From: Lederbergia citri
GTDB taxonomy: Bacteria; Bacillota; Bacilli; Bacillales; Bacillaceae_C
NCBI RefSeq assembly: GCF_018343625.1
Contig: NZ_JAGYPG010000002.1
Span: 1,097,280-1,161,279 of the forward strand
Length of the DNA stretch: 64,000 nucleotides
Direction: 5' to 3'
Every line of letters starts with the position of its first letter. Position 1 is the stretch's first letter. Below, in pieces: positions 35,944 through 45,603 of this stretch. The notes under the pieces are model-generated. The model saw nothing but the letters and a program-made list of their open reading frames with translations, did no database searches and was not told the DNA's origin. Made by a program: the position numbers and the translations under genes.

Positions 35944-36786
35944 TTACAATTCCGAAGTATTGAAAGTATCTCCTTCTTCTAAAGTACCTGATTGATAACC
36001 TTTTTTAAACCAGTGCATTCTTTGTTCCGATGTTCCATGAGTAAAGCTTTCGGGCACGACGTATCCCTGTGCCCTTTTCTGAAGTGTATCATCACCCACT
36101 GCACTTGCCGCATTAATTGCCTCTTCAATGTCACCTTCGTCTAATAGATTCAAACTTTCCGCATGATTTGCCCATACGCCTGCATAGTAATCTGCCTGCA
36201 ATTCAAGTCTAACAGAATATATATTGTATTCCTTTTCGCTGAGTCTTTGTCTAAGTGCCGCAACTTTGTCACTCGTCCCCAACAGTTTCTGCACGTGATG
36301 TCCTACCTCGTGCGCTATGACATATGCCATCGCAAAGTCACCAGGAGCATTGAATTTCTGCTGGAGTTCATCATAAAAGCTCAAATCGATATAAAGCTTC
36401 TGATCGCTCGGACAGTAGAAAGGGCCGACTGCTGAACTTGCCGCTCCACAAGCGGATTGGACACTACCGCTGTATAATACCAATGTCGGATTTTTATACA
36501 CAAAACCTTTCTCCTTAAAAATCTCACTCCATACATCCTCTGTATCTGCTAAAACGACAGAGACAAATTCTGATAGTCGCTTCTCTTTTGCCGTTTCCTC
36601 GTATGGTGGCGGACTGTCATACCCTTGAGATTGCACACCCTGCAACAAGGAGCCTGGGTCCCCTCCGAGAAACGTAAAAACGAGCAGGAGAATAAGACCG
36701 CCAATTCCACCTCCAGCGATCATCGTTCCGCCCCTTCCTCTTCTATCTTCTATATTAGTGCTGCCCCTTCTGCCTTCCCATCGCAT
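35944..36786 (-). CDS. YpfJ-family neutral zinc metalloprotease
   Basis: A 280-residue membrane-anchored protease of the YpfJ/KPN_00809 type. A short basic N-terminus with Arg/Gly repeats (RRGSTNIEDRRGRGG) is followed by one span (about 22-40), then the catalytic domain with VIAHEVGHHVQKLLG (zinc His pair and Glu, about 150-164) and the family's LELQADYYAGVW with the third ligand region. The N-terminal DUF2342-like features are absent. Substrate unknown. Directly upstream of the cupin gene, 13 bp apart, so the two may be co-transcribed. Confidence 0.88.
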   Translation of the reverse strand: MRWEGRRGSTNIEDRRGRGGTMIAGGGIGGLILLLVFTFLGGDPGSLLQGVQSQGYDSPPPYEETAKEKRLSEFVSVVLADTEDVWSEIFKEKGFVYKNPTLVLYSGSVQSACGAASSAVGPFYCPSDQKLYIDLSFYDELQQKFNAPGDFAMAYVIAHEVGHHVQKLLGTSDKVAALRQRLSEKEYNIYSVRLELQADYYAGVWANHAESLNLLDEGDIEEAINAASAVGDDTLQKRAQGYVVPESFTHGTSEQRMHWFKKGYQSGTLEEGDTFNTSEL

Positions 36787-36903
36787 GTAATTTCATCTCC
36801 CTAAGGCTATTTGTGCGTATTATTGATATACCCAAGTTATGTAGATATAAATATTAAGAGAAAGGAAAAAAGTAAATTTAGAATAAGCACCACAAGAAAA
36901 GAG

Positions 36904-36955
36904 CAAGCCATCCATTTGACCACGAGGGGCTGGGGGCTGGAGCTAGACACCAAAA
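36904..36955 (+). repeat. Possible degenerate intergenic repeat fragment
   Basis: The stretch with GAGGGGCTGGGGGCTGGAGCTAGACA resembles the right end of the larger folded repeat at 40466-40615 (both carry GGCGCTGGAGCTGGACA-like ends). It lies between the metalloprotease gene and swrC. Relationship inferred from short matches only. Confidence 0.45.
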
Positions 36956-36995
36956 TTACAGACCTATAATAAAAATAATACTTTCTTTACTTACT

Positions 36996-37030
36996 AAAAA
37001 AAGAGAAGTGCTTATTAAACACTTCTCTTT
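36996..37030 (-). terminator. Terminator of swrC
   Basis: AAAGAGAAGTG (37000-37010) pairs with CACTTCTCTTT (37020-37030). The A-run to the left gives a minus-strand U-tract. Confidence 0.88.
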
Positions 37031-37035
37031 CCTAA

Positions 37036-40000
37036 TCATTTCAAAAGTCCCGTCATCTTCGCCACACTTCTTGTTGTGACAGACACTGCTGTTTCATTCT
37101 TCCTGCTAAATCTCGCCATTATAGAGCGCAAAATATGATATGTCGTTGGAACAATAACTAGGGTTAACAGAGTCGAAGTCAACAGCCCAGAAATAACGAC
37201 TATCGCCAAAGACCTCGAAATCAATCCAGCATCACTGGACAGGGCTAAAGGCAATAGCGCACCGATCGTTGCCAACGCCGTCATCAAGATTGGGCGAAGA
37301 CGTGTCTTACCTGCCTCAAGTAAAGCTGCTGTGATCTCCATGCCCTTCTTCTCATTCTGCTTTACCCGTTCCATTAACACAATCGCATTTGTAACAACAA
37401 TTCCAATTAACATCAAGAACCCAACCAGTGCCGGCATTCCGAGAGCCTGCCCTGTCAGATACAATCCAAGCAATCCACCCGAGAATAAGAAAGGCAAAGA
37501 TGAAAGAATCGCAATCGGCATGACCATATTTCCAAACGCCACTAGCATCACGATAAACACAAGCACTACGGCAACAGCCATCGCTATAGTCATATTTGTA
37601 AATCCTTCATTCATTGCTTGCGCCTGACCAACGGAATAATAGGTGATCCCATCCGGCAAATCTAAGGTTTTCAGCCGCTTTTCGACCTCTGCCTGCACGC
37701 CTGAAGAATTATCAGTCGTAATCCGACCCGTAACTTGGACATATTGTTGCTGATTTAACCGGTACAACGCCGAAGGGCTAGGCTGTTTTGAAAGTGTTGC
37801 TACTTCGGAAAGAGTCACTTCCTGCCCAATCGGACTCATGATTTTTTGACTCAAAATATCATGAATGGAGTCTCCCGAACCACTATTCAACAACAAATTT
37901 ACACTTGTCGTTTTCCCTTCAACTTGAATATCTCCAACACGATTACCTGCAATCAGCTCCCTAGCGAAACCGGCCACCATAATCGGGTTCAACCCTTTTT
38001 CAGCTGCTTTCTGATCGTCAATCGACAACTGAAGCTGTTCCTTCACTCCAGAAAGATTCGATTGGACATTTTCCAACCCATCAATATCCTTTATTTTATC
38101 AACAATCAACTTCCCGGCGGTCTCTAAATTTTGGGCATTGCCACCCTCAACAATCAGCGCCAGCCCGCTTGTTCCGACAATCCCGACAGGAGCGAGTGCC
38201 ACCTGCATTTGATCGTCCAATTTTTCAACCTTAAATCTGACACTCTTTTCAAAATCATTCGTTTGTTCCTTCGTTACAGCTTCTTTTAAATCGATGGAAA
38301 AAACAATATAGTTGCCGTTCGCAATCGTTTGAACATTTTTAATATGATTTTCTTCAGCTAAAATCTTATCTACTTTCATTGCCAGCCCATTTGCCTTTTC
38401 CAACGAAGTGCCATCCGGTAATTCCCCTGTTAACCGGTAGGAAACGGCTTTTTCCTGCGGTAAAAAGTTCTGCGGAATCATCGGAACCAAGGCGAGTGAC
38501 CCGGCAAACATCACCACCGCCAGTACAATCGTCACAGCACGGCGATTTAACACCCAAGACAAAGTATTCTTATAGGCTTTTTCAAACCAAGTTTCCTTCA
38601 CTTCTTTATGCTTGATCCTTAGTAAAAATAACTTCGCCAATAATGGCACGACCGTCAAAGCTACGATCAATGAAAACGCCAGTGCAACGATGACTGTTAT
38701 GCCAAATGGCGCAAAGAATCGGCCAATAATTCCTGGTACAAACGAAAGCGGTCCGAACACGGCAATCGTTGTCAGCGTGGAAGAGGTAATCGCTCCACCC
38801 ACTTCTTTAGCAGCCGTCAATACCATCCGCTCATCCCGTTTAGGACTAATCAGGGTCCTGCGATAAACATTTTCAATGACAACAATTGAGTCATCAATCA
38901 CCCGGCCGACCGCAACGGCAATCCCAGCGAGGGTCATCATGTTTAAACTATAGTCCAAATACTTCATCGTCACCATCGCGGCCAAAATCGATAATGGAAT
39001 CGAAAGCACGGCAACAATGGTTGCTCTTATATTCCGCAAAAACAAGAATGTTACAATAACCGCAAACAACGTACCCAGCAATACTTCGCGAAGCATCCCA
39101 TCAACCGATGTTTTTACTTCCTTGGAAGTGTCATATAATTTGGTTAACGTATAGCCCTCTGGAAGATCTAATTTATCCAATACTTCCTTCGCCTTACCAA
39201 CCACTTCAACTGTATTGGAGCCTGGCTGTGCCTTCATTTCTACCAAAACAGCTGGCTTTTCATTCAATCGAGTATAGACTTGTTCCTTTTTATTGCTATA
39301 TGAAACGTAGGCGATCTCCGACAATTTCACGTTCACTAATCCAGCAGAACCTTGGGCCAAAATTTGAATGTCCTCAACAGCTTTTATAGATCCCAGTTTA
39401 AAATCAGCCTGCACATTCAAGGTTTTATCATCAACATTGACCTGCCCGGCAGGAAACGAGAACTGATGTGCTAAAAATGTTTGCTTTACGGTCTCATAGG
39501 AAATCCCGTACTTCTTCATCTTTTCCGGATCCAGTTTGACGGCCACTTCTTTTTCAGTCTCACCATTTATATCAATGGCCCCTGCCCCGTCTATTCTGGC
39601 TAAGGATGGCTTGATGTGTTCATTGATATATTGTGTCAGATCGGATTGATTGGCTGTTTCAGACGAAAGCGCAAACTGAAAAACCGGCATCGCAGAAGGT
39701 CCGTCCTTTAGAATTTGAGGTTTATCAGCTCCTTCCGGCAGCTTGATTGAAGCGACAGCTGTTGTCACATCCTTTTCGGCTTCCTCCATATCCTTGCTCA
39801 TATTAAACTCGAGAATCCCAACAACTACATTGCTGTGTGCTTCAATATAGAGATTATCCAGTTTCTTGATTCCTGACAGCGTAGTTTCCAACGGCTTTCC
39901 TATATCCTCTAAACCTTGTTCTGGGGTAGCTCCAACATATGGAACCTGTACGATAATATACGGTATGTCGACATTCGGCATCGACTCCATCTTCATTGTT

Positions 40001-40095
40001 TTGACGGAATAAATACCACCCACAATCACCATTAACATGGCGATAAAAATAACCCCTGCGTTCTTTAATGAAAATTTAATCCATGACTGCATCAC
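37036..40095 (-). CDS. swrC: RND efflux transporter, SwrC-type
   Basis: A 1019-residue RND pump with the usual 12 spans and two large outer loops. Hallmarks are the AxVGRVIDDSIVVIENVYR motif in span 4, GPLSFVPGIIGRFF, and the second-half GIVVTNAIVLMERV. B. subtilis SwrC (YerP, about 1065 residues) exports surfactin and aids swarming. As in other Gram-positives no fusion protein or outer-membrane partner is encoded beside it. The start follows GAAGGAG. Export of a lipopeptide or amphiphile is inferred; no biosynthesis gene is in the window. Confidence 0.9.
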   Translation of the reverse strand: MMQSWIKFSLKNAGVIFIAMLMVIVGGIYSVKTMKMESMPNVDIPYIIVQVPYVGATPEQGLEDIGKPLETTLSGIKKLDNLYIEAHSNVVVGILEFNMSKDMEEAEKDVTTAVASIKLPEGADKPQILKDGPSAMPVFQFALSSETANQSDLTQYINEHIKPSLARIDGAGAIDINGETEKEVAVKLDPEKMKKYGISYETVKQTFLAHQFSFPAGQVNVDDKTLNVQADFKLGSIKAVEDIQILAQGSAGLVNVKLSEIAYVSYSNKKEQVYTRLNEKPAVLVEMKAQPGSNTVEVVGKAKEVLDKLDLPEGYTLTKLYDTSKEVKTSVDGMLREVLLGTLFAVIVTFLFLRNIRATIVAVLSIPLSILAAMVTMKYLDYSLNMMTLAGIAVAVGRVIDDSIVVIENVYRRTLISPKRDERMVLTAAKEVGGAITSSTLTTIAVFGPLSFVPGIIGRFFAPFGITVIVALAFSLIVALTVVPLLAKLFLLRIKHKEVKETWFEKAYKNTLSWVLNRRAVTIVLAVVMFAGSLALVPMIPQNFLPQEKAVSYRLTGELPDGTSLEKANGLAMKVDKILAEENHIKNVQTIANGNYIVFSIDLKEAVTKEQTNDFEKSVRFKVEKLDDQMQVALAPVGIVGTSGLALIVEGGNAQNLETAGKLIVDKIKDIDGLENVQSNLSGVKEQLQLSIDDQKAAEKGLNPIMVAGFARELIAGNRVGDIQVEGKTTSVNLLLNSGSGDSIHDILSQKIMSPIGQEVTLSEVATLSKQPSPSALYRLNQQQYVQVTGRITTDNSSGVQAEVEKRLKTLDLPDGITYYSVGQAQAMNEGFTNMTIAMAVAVVLVFIVMLVAFGNMVMPIAILSSLPFLFSGGLLGLYLTGQALGMPALVGFLMLIGIVVTNAIVLMERVKQNEKKGMEITAALLEAGKTRLRPILMTALATIGALLPLALSSDAGLISRSLAIVVISGLLTSTLLTLVIVPTTYHILRSIMARFSRKNETAVSVTTRSVAKMTGLLK

Positions 40096-40113
40096 TTTTT
40101 TCTCCTTCGTTAA

Positions 40114-40155
40114 CTATTTTTTATCCTTCCCTTTTTGCACGTTTTCTTTTTTCAT
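40114..40155 (-). CDS. Possible 13-codon leader peptide upstream of swrC
   Basis: A tiny ORF, MKKENVQKGKDKK, has GGGAGG nine bases upstream and ends 18 bp before the swrC start. It is lysine-rich and could be a leader ORF or the last scrap of a lost gene. Evidence is only the ribosome site and position. Confidence 0.3.
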   Translation of the reverse strand: MKKENVQKGKDKK

Positions 40156-40250
40156 TATAGGTTTTCCTCCCTTCCCTAACCTCAGGCTGCATATGTAAAA
40201 TTACCTCCGACTGGAGACTTAGAAATATTTTCTAGCAAGAATTAGTGTAA

Positions 40251-40379
40251 AGCCCTCGGATAACAACTAAGAATGCAGATGGTCTTTTTAAAAGTCATAT
40301 GCATTTCGGAATGATTCATATGATTAGAGAGGATTTTAATAAAATAGATTCATATCTGGCTCATTGGGCTGCTAAATAA
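40251..40379 (+). pseudogene. C-terminal gene remnant with retained terminator
   Basis: From a stop at 40248-40250 the frame reads about 42 codons, including GLFKSHMHFGMIHMIRED and FNKIDSYLAHWAAK, then stops two bases before a strong terminator. There is no start signal and the residue mix looks protein-like, so it appears to be the tail of a deleted gene. I do not recognise the family. An intact small ORF from ATG 40299 is the alternative. Confidence 0.45.
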
Positions 40380-40380
40380 T

Positions 40381-40415
40381 AAAAGCAACTCCTTCAAAAA
40401 TGGAGTTGCTTTACT
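40381..40415 (+). terminator. Terminator after the gene remnant
   Basis: AAAAGCAACTCC (40381-40392) pairs with GGAGTTGCTTT (40402-40412). It directly follows the remnant's stop codon. Confidence 0.82.
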
Positions 40416-40465
40416 AGTAACAATAAGGAAATCGGACTCCCTCGCCTTTTATTGGAGAAAGGAAA

Positions 40466-40615
40466 CAAAAGCGCAAGCGCCTTTCCATCGACGTACAAAC
40501 TTCAGGGCCTTCGACTGAGATAAAGGAAACACGGCGAGGGACGAGCCCATGTTGACTTATCGTAGGGAGAAGGACAAGAAGTTTGCTAGTCGATAGGCGC
40601 TGGAGCTGGACAAAA
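40466..40615 (+). repeat. Folded intergenic repeat element
   Basis: About 150 bp that fold back on themselves. AGCGCC near the left pairs with GGCGCT near the right, CGAC with GTCG, and CAAACTTC with GAAGTTTG, enclosing a GC-richer centre. Start (GCGCAAGCGCC) and end (GGCGCTGGAGCTGGACA) resemble an intergenic repeat that I recall from several Bacillus-type genomes. No protein coding is apparent. A partial relative may lie at 36904-36955. Confidence 0.6.
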
Positions 40616-40670
40616 ACTTCCCGCCTTGAAAGTTGTCCACAAAGTTCAATTTAATAATTTCCTGGTAAGC

Positions 40671-40721
40671 AAATAAAAAGGCTGTCAAAAAGCTAGTTTT
40701 CACTGACTTTTTGGACAGCCT
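40671..40721 (-). terminator. Terminator of htpG
   Basis: AGGCTGTC (40679-40686) pairs with GACAGCCT (40714-40721), extended by AAAAAG/CTTTTT inside. The A-rich left flank gives a minus-strand U-tract. Confidence 0.83.
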
Positions 40722-40729
40722 ATTTGTAA

Positions 40730-42610
40730 TCAAACCATTACTTTACAAATATCATTCGTAAACTCAACCGGGTCGTTGATTGGCAAGCCTTCAATTAATA
40801 GGGCTTGGTTGTACAGTAAATTTGTATATAGTGATAATTTTTCTTTATCTTTTTCAAACGCGTCTTTTAAGGATTGGAAAACTTCATGATGTTTATTGAT
40901 TTCCAATACTTTTTCAGCCTGGATATTTTGGTTATCTGGCATGGAATTTAAGATTTTTTCCATTTCAATTGTGACCTCACCATCTGTCGAGAAGCATACA
41001 GGATGGGATCTCAATCTTTTGGATGCCCTGACGTCCTTCACCTTATCAGCCAAAATATTTTTCATTTCATTAAAGAGATCTTGATCGGCTTTTTCTTCCG
41101 TTTCGGATTTCTCTTCATTATCTGCAGCGTCAATTCCTAAATCACTGCTTGAGACTGATTTGAATTCTTTTTCTTTGTAGTTCATCAACATTTTAATCGC
41201 GAACTCATCAATATCTTCTGTAAAATACAAGATTTCATAACCTTTATCCGCTACTAATTCAGTTTGTGGCAGCTTTTCAATTCTTTCATTAGATTCACCA
41301 GAAGCATAATAAATATATTTTTGATCTTCAGGCATTCTTGATACATATTCATCCAATGTGACGAGATTTTTCTCTTTGGAAGAATAGAATAGCAATAAAT
41401 CCTGCAATGTTTCTTTATTCATTCCGAAGTCACTATACACGCCATACTTAAGCTGTCTTCCGAATGATTCATAAAACTTCACATACTTTTCCCGATCATT
41501 TTTCAACAGATTTTGCAATTCGCTTTTAATCTTTTTATTAATATTGTTAGCGATTCGCTTTAATTGGCGGTCATGCTGTAAGATTTCCCTTGAGATGTTT
41601 AATGAAAGGTCCGGTGAATCGACCATTCCTTTTACAAAGCTAAAGTGATCTGGTAGAAGATCAGCGCATTTATTCATAATCAATACGCCATTTGAATATA
41701 ACTCTAAGCCCTTTTCATACTCTTTAGAATAATAGTCAAATGGAGTTTTTTCAGGAATATATAAAATCGCGTTGTAACGAATAGCCCCGTCAACACTAGT
41801 GTGGATATGAGCTAAAGGTTTGTCATAGCCATAGTGTTTCTCCGAGTAAAAATTCTCATAATCTTCATCTGTGAGCTCACTTTTATTTTTTCTCCAAATC
41901 GGCACCATGCTGTTGATGATTTGCTCTTCCTTAACCTCTTCGTATTCATTTTCAGTGCCTTCTTTTAACTTGCTTTCCGTAACATCCATTTTAATTGGAT
42001 AGCGAATGAAGTCTGAGTATTTCTTGATGATAGATTTTAAACTATACTCTTCTAAGAACTCATCGTACTGCTCTTCTTCGGTATTTTCTTTGATTTTTAA
42101 TGTGATCTCTGTACCGACCGTTTCTTTTTCAAATGGCTCGATGGTATATCCGTCAGCACCAGAAGAATGCCATTTATATGCTTCATCGCTTCCTAAAGCC
42201 TTACTAATGACTGTAACCTCATCAGCGACCATAAAAGCGGAATAAAATCCAACACCAAATTGACCAATAATATCATGGCCATCTTTTATTTCATTTTCAG
42301 TTTTAAATGCTAAAGAACCACTCTTAGCAATAATTCCGAGATTCGTTTCTAATTCTTCCTTCGTCATTCCTATACCAGTATCGGTTACTGTTAAAGTTCT
42401 GTTTTCTTTATCAGCCTTCACCTTTATGTAGTAACTGTCTTTGTCAAAACTTAACGAATCATCGGTTAGAGCCTTGTAATAAATTTTATCGATGGCATCA
42501 CTGGAATTCGAAATCAACTCCCTAAGGAAAATTTCCTTTTGAGAATAAATGGAGTTGATCATCATTTCCAATAGCCTTTTAGATTCTGCTTGGAATAGCT
42601 TTTTTTCCAT
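40730..42610 (-). CDS. htpG: Molecular chaperone HtpG (Hsp90)
   Basis: A 626-residue bacterial Hsp90, the family's full length. The GHKL ATP pocket has [26 protein letters not shown] and [13 protein letters not shown]; the middle-domain catalytic Arg region reads [14 protein letters not shown]. The C-terminal dimer domain is complete. It acts in the cytosol as an ATP-driven chaperone. A perfect CIRCE lies 46 bp upstream, placing it under HrcA here. In B. subtilis htpG lacks CIRCE, so regulation differs. Monocistronic. Confidence 0.97.
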   Translation of the reverse strand: MEKKLFQAESKRLLEMMINSIYSQKEIFLRELISNSSDAIDKIYYKALTDDSLSFDKDSYYIKVKADKENRTLTVTDTGIGMTKEELETNLGIIAKSGSLAFKTENEIKDGHDIIGQFGVGFYSAFMVADEVTVISKALGSDEAYKWHSSGADGYTIEPFEKETVGTEITLKIKENTEEEQYDEFLEEYSLKSIIKKYSDFIRYPIKMDVTESKLKEGTENEYEEVKEEQIINSMVPIWRKNKSELTDEDYENFYSEKHYGYDKPLAHIHTSVDGAIRYNAILYIPEKTPFDYYSKEYEKGLELYSNGVLIMNKCADLLPDHFSFVKGMVDSPDLSLNISREILQHDRQLKRIANNINKKIKSELQNLLKNDREKYVKFYESFGRQLKYGVYSDFGMNKETLQDLLLFYSSKEKNLVTLDEYVSRMPEDQKYIYYASGESNERIEKLPQTELVADKGYEILYFTEDIDEFAIKMLMNYKEKEFKSVSSSDLGIDAADNEEKSETEEKADQDLFNEMKNILADKVKDVRASKRLRSHPVCFSTDGEVTIEMEKILNSMPDNQNIQAEKVLEINKHHEVFQSLKDAFEKDKEKLSLYTNLLYNQALLIEGLPINDPVEFTNDICKVMV

Positions 42611-42656
42611 GAAAAAGTCTCCTTTCCATCATATGTATTTAATAGACAACTTTATT

Positions 42657-42683
42657 TTAGCACTCTGCGACGCAGAGTGCTAA
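42657..42683. promoter_or_regulatory. CIRCE element (HrcA operator)
   Basis: TTAGCACTC, nine bases, GAGTGCTAA: an exact CIRCE inverted repeat. It sits just downstream of the predicted htpG promoter and in its leader, as in HrcA-controlled groE and dnaK operons. Confidence 0.97.
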
Positions 42684-42691
42684 TGATTAAT

Positions 42692-42721
42692 TAAATAACA
42701 TATTTAAAAATTGATTGTCAA
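42692..42721 (-). promoter_or_regulatory. htpG sigma-A promoter
   Basis: On the minus strand TTGACA (42716-42721) is followed after 17-18 bp by TTATTT/TATTTA (42692-42698). Transcription would start at the edge of the CIRCE element. Confidence 0.7.
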
Positions 42722-42725
42722 TATT

Positions 42726-44012
42726 CTAGTCTGCTTTAGTAAACTTCCTTTCAATTTTTACAAATAAAGTGATAAATATTGATATTAACAGTAACCCGAA
42801 TGGAACGATACTAATTAAATAACGAAAGGTTGCCTCAGGGTTAGGTCCTGGATTTTCGCCACTTTCATAGCCAAAAATTATACCTACAATCAGAAAAGCG
42901 AGAGCAGAAATTAACCCGCTGGAACGTGTGATGAAGCCACTTACTGCCGTATAAACCCCTTCTCGTCTTTGGCCAGTTTTTTCAAAATCCATATCGATGA
43001 TCAAACTGTTGACGATTGGAGGTGTTACGAGAAAGCCCGCCATTCCAAAGCCTACTAAAACCCCTGCAACAATTCCGCTCATTAAATTGGAACCAAACCA
43101 AAGCGGCAGTACTGAAATGGCATAAGCAATCATGGACAATCTCCACCCCCGTACTGGATCCATTTTACGAATGAGCCAAAACCAAACAGCAACAAGTGGG
43201 ATGATAGAAATAAACACGGAAGCTAATAGAATAGTATTTTGAACTTCTGGGATTTTCAATACATACTTTGCGTAAAACGGGATCATAGAACTAAGTAAAC
43301 CATTAACGGTTTGGGCGAATGAATTTGCCATATTTACTAACCAGAACGGTCTATTTTTTAATGTTTCGCCAAATGACTCTTTTAAACTAAGTTTAGGAGT
43401 GTTGGCAGCCTGTTCATTTTCTTTAACATACATTAAAAATAGAAGCATAAAAATAGCAAATACAATTGCATATATAATCGACATTTTGCTAAATCCCATC
43501 GTCGTAAACAAAATAGGAGTTAATGCTGTGCCAATGAGGAGTGCAACAATTTGAAAACCTTGTTGAATGGCAGAGGCTTTTGCACGAATTCTATCTCCTC
43601 TGAATAGTTCAGGAAAAAGCGCACCGTAGTTTACCCAAATAACTGTCGCTACCGCTTCGTACAGAACTAGGGCAATCAAAAACCAAGTAAAAAGCCCCAT
43701 CTCTGATATATCTTTTGGCGGTGAGAATATCATGATGAAAGTTAACATAAAAAATGGTATGGCTCCAAAAATCCACGGCCTTCTCCGACCATACTTTGTC
43801 TTGGTTCGATCGGACCAATATCCAAATAAGGGCTGGTTAACCGCATCCCAAATCATAAAAATTGTACGTGCTAATGTTGCTAATCCTATTCCCAATCCTA
43901 ATTTGTCAACATAATAGTAACTATAAAAAGAGCTAAAAGCTTGACTAGGAATCATCATAGCCAACATACCAAACGCATACATCATCGGGGAGTTAACAAG
44001 ACTTTTTTTCAT
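42726..44012 (-). CDS. GPH-type sugar cation symporter (MFS_2)
   Basis: About 428 residues and 12 spans. The motif QPLFGYWSDRTKTKYGRRRPWIF is the signature of glycoside-pentoside-hexuronide symporters. ATG 44012 is chosen because GGAGG lies just before it; the longer ORF start would overlap the upstream gene's terminator. It imports a sugar or related solute with a cation (family knowledge); no sugar enzymes adjoin it, so the substrate is open. Confidence 0.87.
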   Translation of the reverse strand: MKKSLVNSPMMYAFGMLAMMIPSQAFSSFYSYYYVDKLGLGIGLATLARTIFMIWDAVNQPLFGYWSDRTKTKYGRRRPWIFGAIPFFMLTFIMIFSPPKDISEMGLFTWFLIALVLYEAVATVIWVNYGALFPELFRGDRIRAKASAIQQGFQIVALLIGTALTPILFTTMGFSKMSIIYAIVFAIFMLLFLMYVKENEQAANTPKLSLKESFGETLKNRPFWLVNMANSFAQTVNGLLSSMIPFYAKYVLKIPEVQNTILLASVFISIIPLVAVWFWLIRKMDPVRGWRLSMIAYAISVLPLWFGSNLMSGIVAGVLVGFGMAGFLVTPPIVNSLIIDMDFEKTGQRREGVYTAVSGFITRSSGLISALAFLIVGIIFGYESGENPGPNPEATFRYLISIVPFGLLLISIFITLFVKIERKFTKAD

Positions 44013-44114
44013 ATAAGCGCCTCCATTTAAACCTACTTTTCTACTAGTATTCATAGATATCCCGCCACATGACAAACTCACTTGGTACTGAATATTCAAA
44101 TTAATTTTACAATA

Positions 44115-44150
44115 AAAAAAGCTAAGGAAACAGGTTATTTCCTTAGCTTT
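44115..44150 (-). terminator. Terminator of the TSUP gene
   Basis: A 13-bp stem (44118-44130 with 44138-44150) with an A-run on its left, giving a U-tract for the minus-strand gene that ends at 44210. Confidence 0.87.
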
Positions 44151-44209
44151 TACGAAGTATATCAACATTAAATTCTATTCTAAACTAACTCTTTTCTTAC
44201 ATGTTTTCT

Positions 44210-44950
44210 TTATAATTGATCTACCACAATATGAATAATAAGCAATACCGTCACAACACGTAAAACTGGCTTAACATATTGTGGTTTCAGCTTTTCAGCA
44301 ATCCGAACGCCAATTTGAGCACCTGACAAAGAGCCGAGTAGAAGTGCGATCGTAAATGGCCAAATGATTTTTCCAGCTGCGATATATGAAATGGCTGCTC
44401 CGAAGCAACTCGAAAAAGTCGCGAGGCGCACAAGTCCAACAGCTCGGATATAGGAAATTTTCAAGTAACTAAATAAGTAAAACATTAAGGTTCCTTGGCC
44501 AGGGCCAAAAAGTCCGTCATATATTCCAATACCATAAAGGCCTGGGACACTAAATCTATTCATCTTTAAAGGATTTTCTCCTGTAAAACTGCCCTTTCCT
44601 TTAAAAGAAGTGACAAAAGCAAATATTAATAGGATGATAGCGATGATGTACATATGCTCTCCAGATATTTTTGATGCAATATATCCCCCGCTCAATCCAC
44701 CGCCAAGACTGACTGGAATGATCCAAAACGACTCTTTTAAGGATATTTCTTTCTTTTTATATAGATGAAAAAAACTAGAGAACGAACTTATCGTGTTTGA
44801 TACTTTGTTGGCGCCGATCGCTGAATGGACAGGCATCCCTAGAATTAACATAGCTGGAAAGCTAATGAATCCTCCCCCGCCTGCTAATGTCCCAACGGTT
44901 GTTGCACAAACTCCAATAATAAAAAGCATTATATACTCCATACTCCGCAC
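44210..44950 (-). CDS. TSUP family (TauE/SafE) anion exporter
   Basis: A 246-residue membrane protein of the sulfite-exporter TauE/SafE family with about eight spans. GTLAGGGGFISFPAML (about 18-33) and the second-half YDGLFGPGQGTLMF are the two conserved glycine-rich motifs. Relatives move sulfite, sulfonates or organic acids. Monocistronic. Transported anion not visible. Confidence 0.88.
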   Translation of the reverse strand: MRSMEYIMLFIIGVCATTVGTLAGGGGFISFPAMLILGMPVHSAIGANKVSNTISSFSSFFHLYKKKEISLKESFWIIPVSLGGGLSGGYIASKISGEHMYIIAIILLIFAFVTSFKGKGSFTGENPLKMNRFSVPGLYGIGIYDGLFGPGQGTLMFYLFSYLKISYIRAVGLVRLATFSSCFGAAISYIAAGKIIWPFTIALLLGSLSGAQIGVRIAEKLKPQYVKPVLRVVTVLLIIHIVVDQL

Positions 44951-45040
44951 CTCCTTAATTCATCTTAAGAATAGTACGGATTCCATCATAAGTAAAATTG
45001 ATATTAATTATAAAAATGTATAAGAATTTCTTATGAAACA

Positions 45041-45066
45041 AAAAAACCAACTCAAAAATGTTGGCT
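45041..45066 (-). terminator. Terminator of the hpt-paralogue operon
   Basis: CCAAC/GTTGG stem around TCAAAAAT, beside an A7 run that gives the minus-strand U-tract. It ends at the stop codon of the phosphoribosyltransferase gene. Confidence 0.72.
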
Positions 45067-45593
45067 TATACTTCTTTTACCGTTGCAATATAAGGTAAAT
45101 TCCTATACTTTTCAGCATAATCTATTCCGTAGCCTACTATGAATTCATCGGGAATGACGAAACCAACATAATCAACTGGCAAGTCAATCTTCCTTCTTTC
45201 TGGCTTATCCAATAGAGTGCAAATTTTAATTTGTTTTGGTTTATGCATCATCAAATGATCTCGCAAGAAATGAAGTGTTAGACCGCTATCAATGATATCC
45301 TCGACGACAACTACATTCTGATCGGTAATATTCGCATCTAAATCTTTTAATAACCTCACTTTACCCGTCGATTCTGTTTGATCGCTATAGCTGGAAACAG
45401 AGATAAAATCGATTTTTATATCTCCTTTCATTTCACGAATCAAATCAGCTGCAAATACGAAAGATCCCTTAAGGACTACAATCAAAAAAATCGGTTCGTG
45501 ATTAAAGTCCTGTTCTATTTCTACTGCTAATTCTTTTACTCTTTGTCTGATTTCCGCATCGGAGATCATGACATTGTTGATTTCATAAGGCAT
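45066..45593 (-). CDS. Hypoxanthine phosphoribosyltransferase paralogue
   Basis: A 175-residue type I phosphoribosyltransferase. The PRPP motif is VVVVEDIIDSGLT (about 92-104), VLKGSFVFAADLIRE gives the PRPP loop, and VGFVIPDEFIVGYGIDY the C-terminal purine region of HPRT. It would make IMP/GMP from hypoxanthine/guanine. The housekeeping hpt normally sits beside tilS and ftsH; here it lies in a TetR-hydrolase operon, so this looks like a second, specialised copy (inference). Confidence 0.87.
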   Translation of the reverse strand: MPYEINNVMISDAEIRQRVKELAVEIEQDFNHEPIFLIVVLKGSFVFAADLIREMKGDIKIDFISVSSYSDQTESTGKVRLLKDLDANITDQNVVVVEDIIDSGLTLHFLRDHLMMHKPKQIKICTLLDKPERRKIDLPVDYVGFVIPDEFIVGYGIDYAEKYRNLPYIATVKEV

Positions 45594-45603
45594 AAATGAG
45601 AAC

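Larger units (their letters stand above)
40156..40729. other. swrC-htpG intergenic region
   Basis: This 0.57-kb gap holds a gene remnant (40251-40379) with its terminator (40381-40415), a folded repeat (40466-40615) and the htpG terminator (40671-40721). I see no other gene. Confidence 0.6.
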
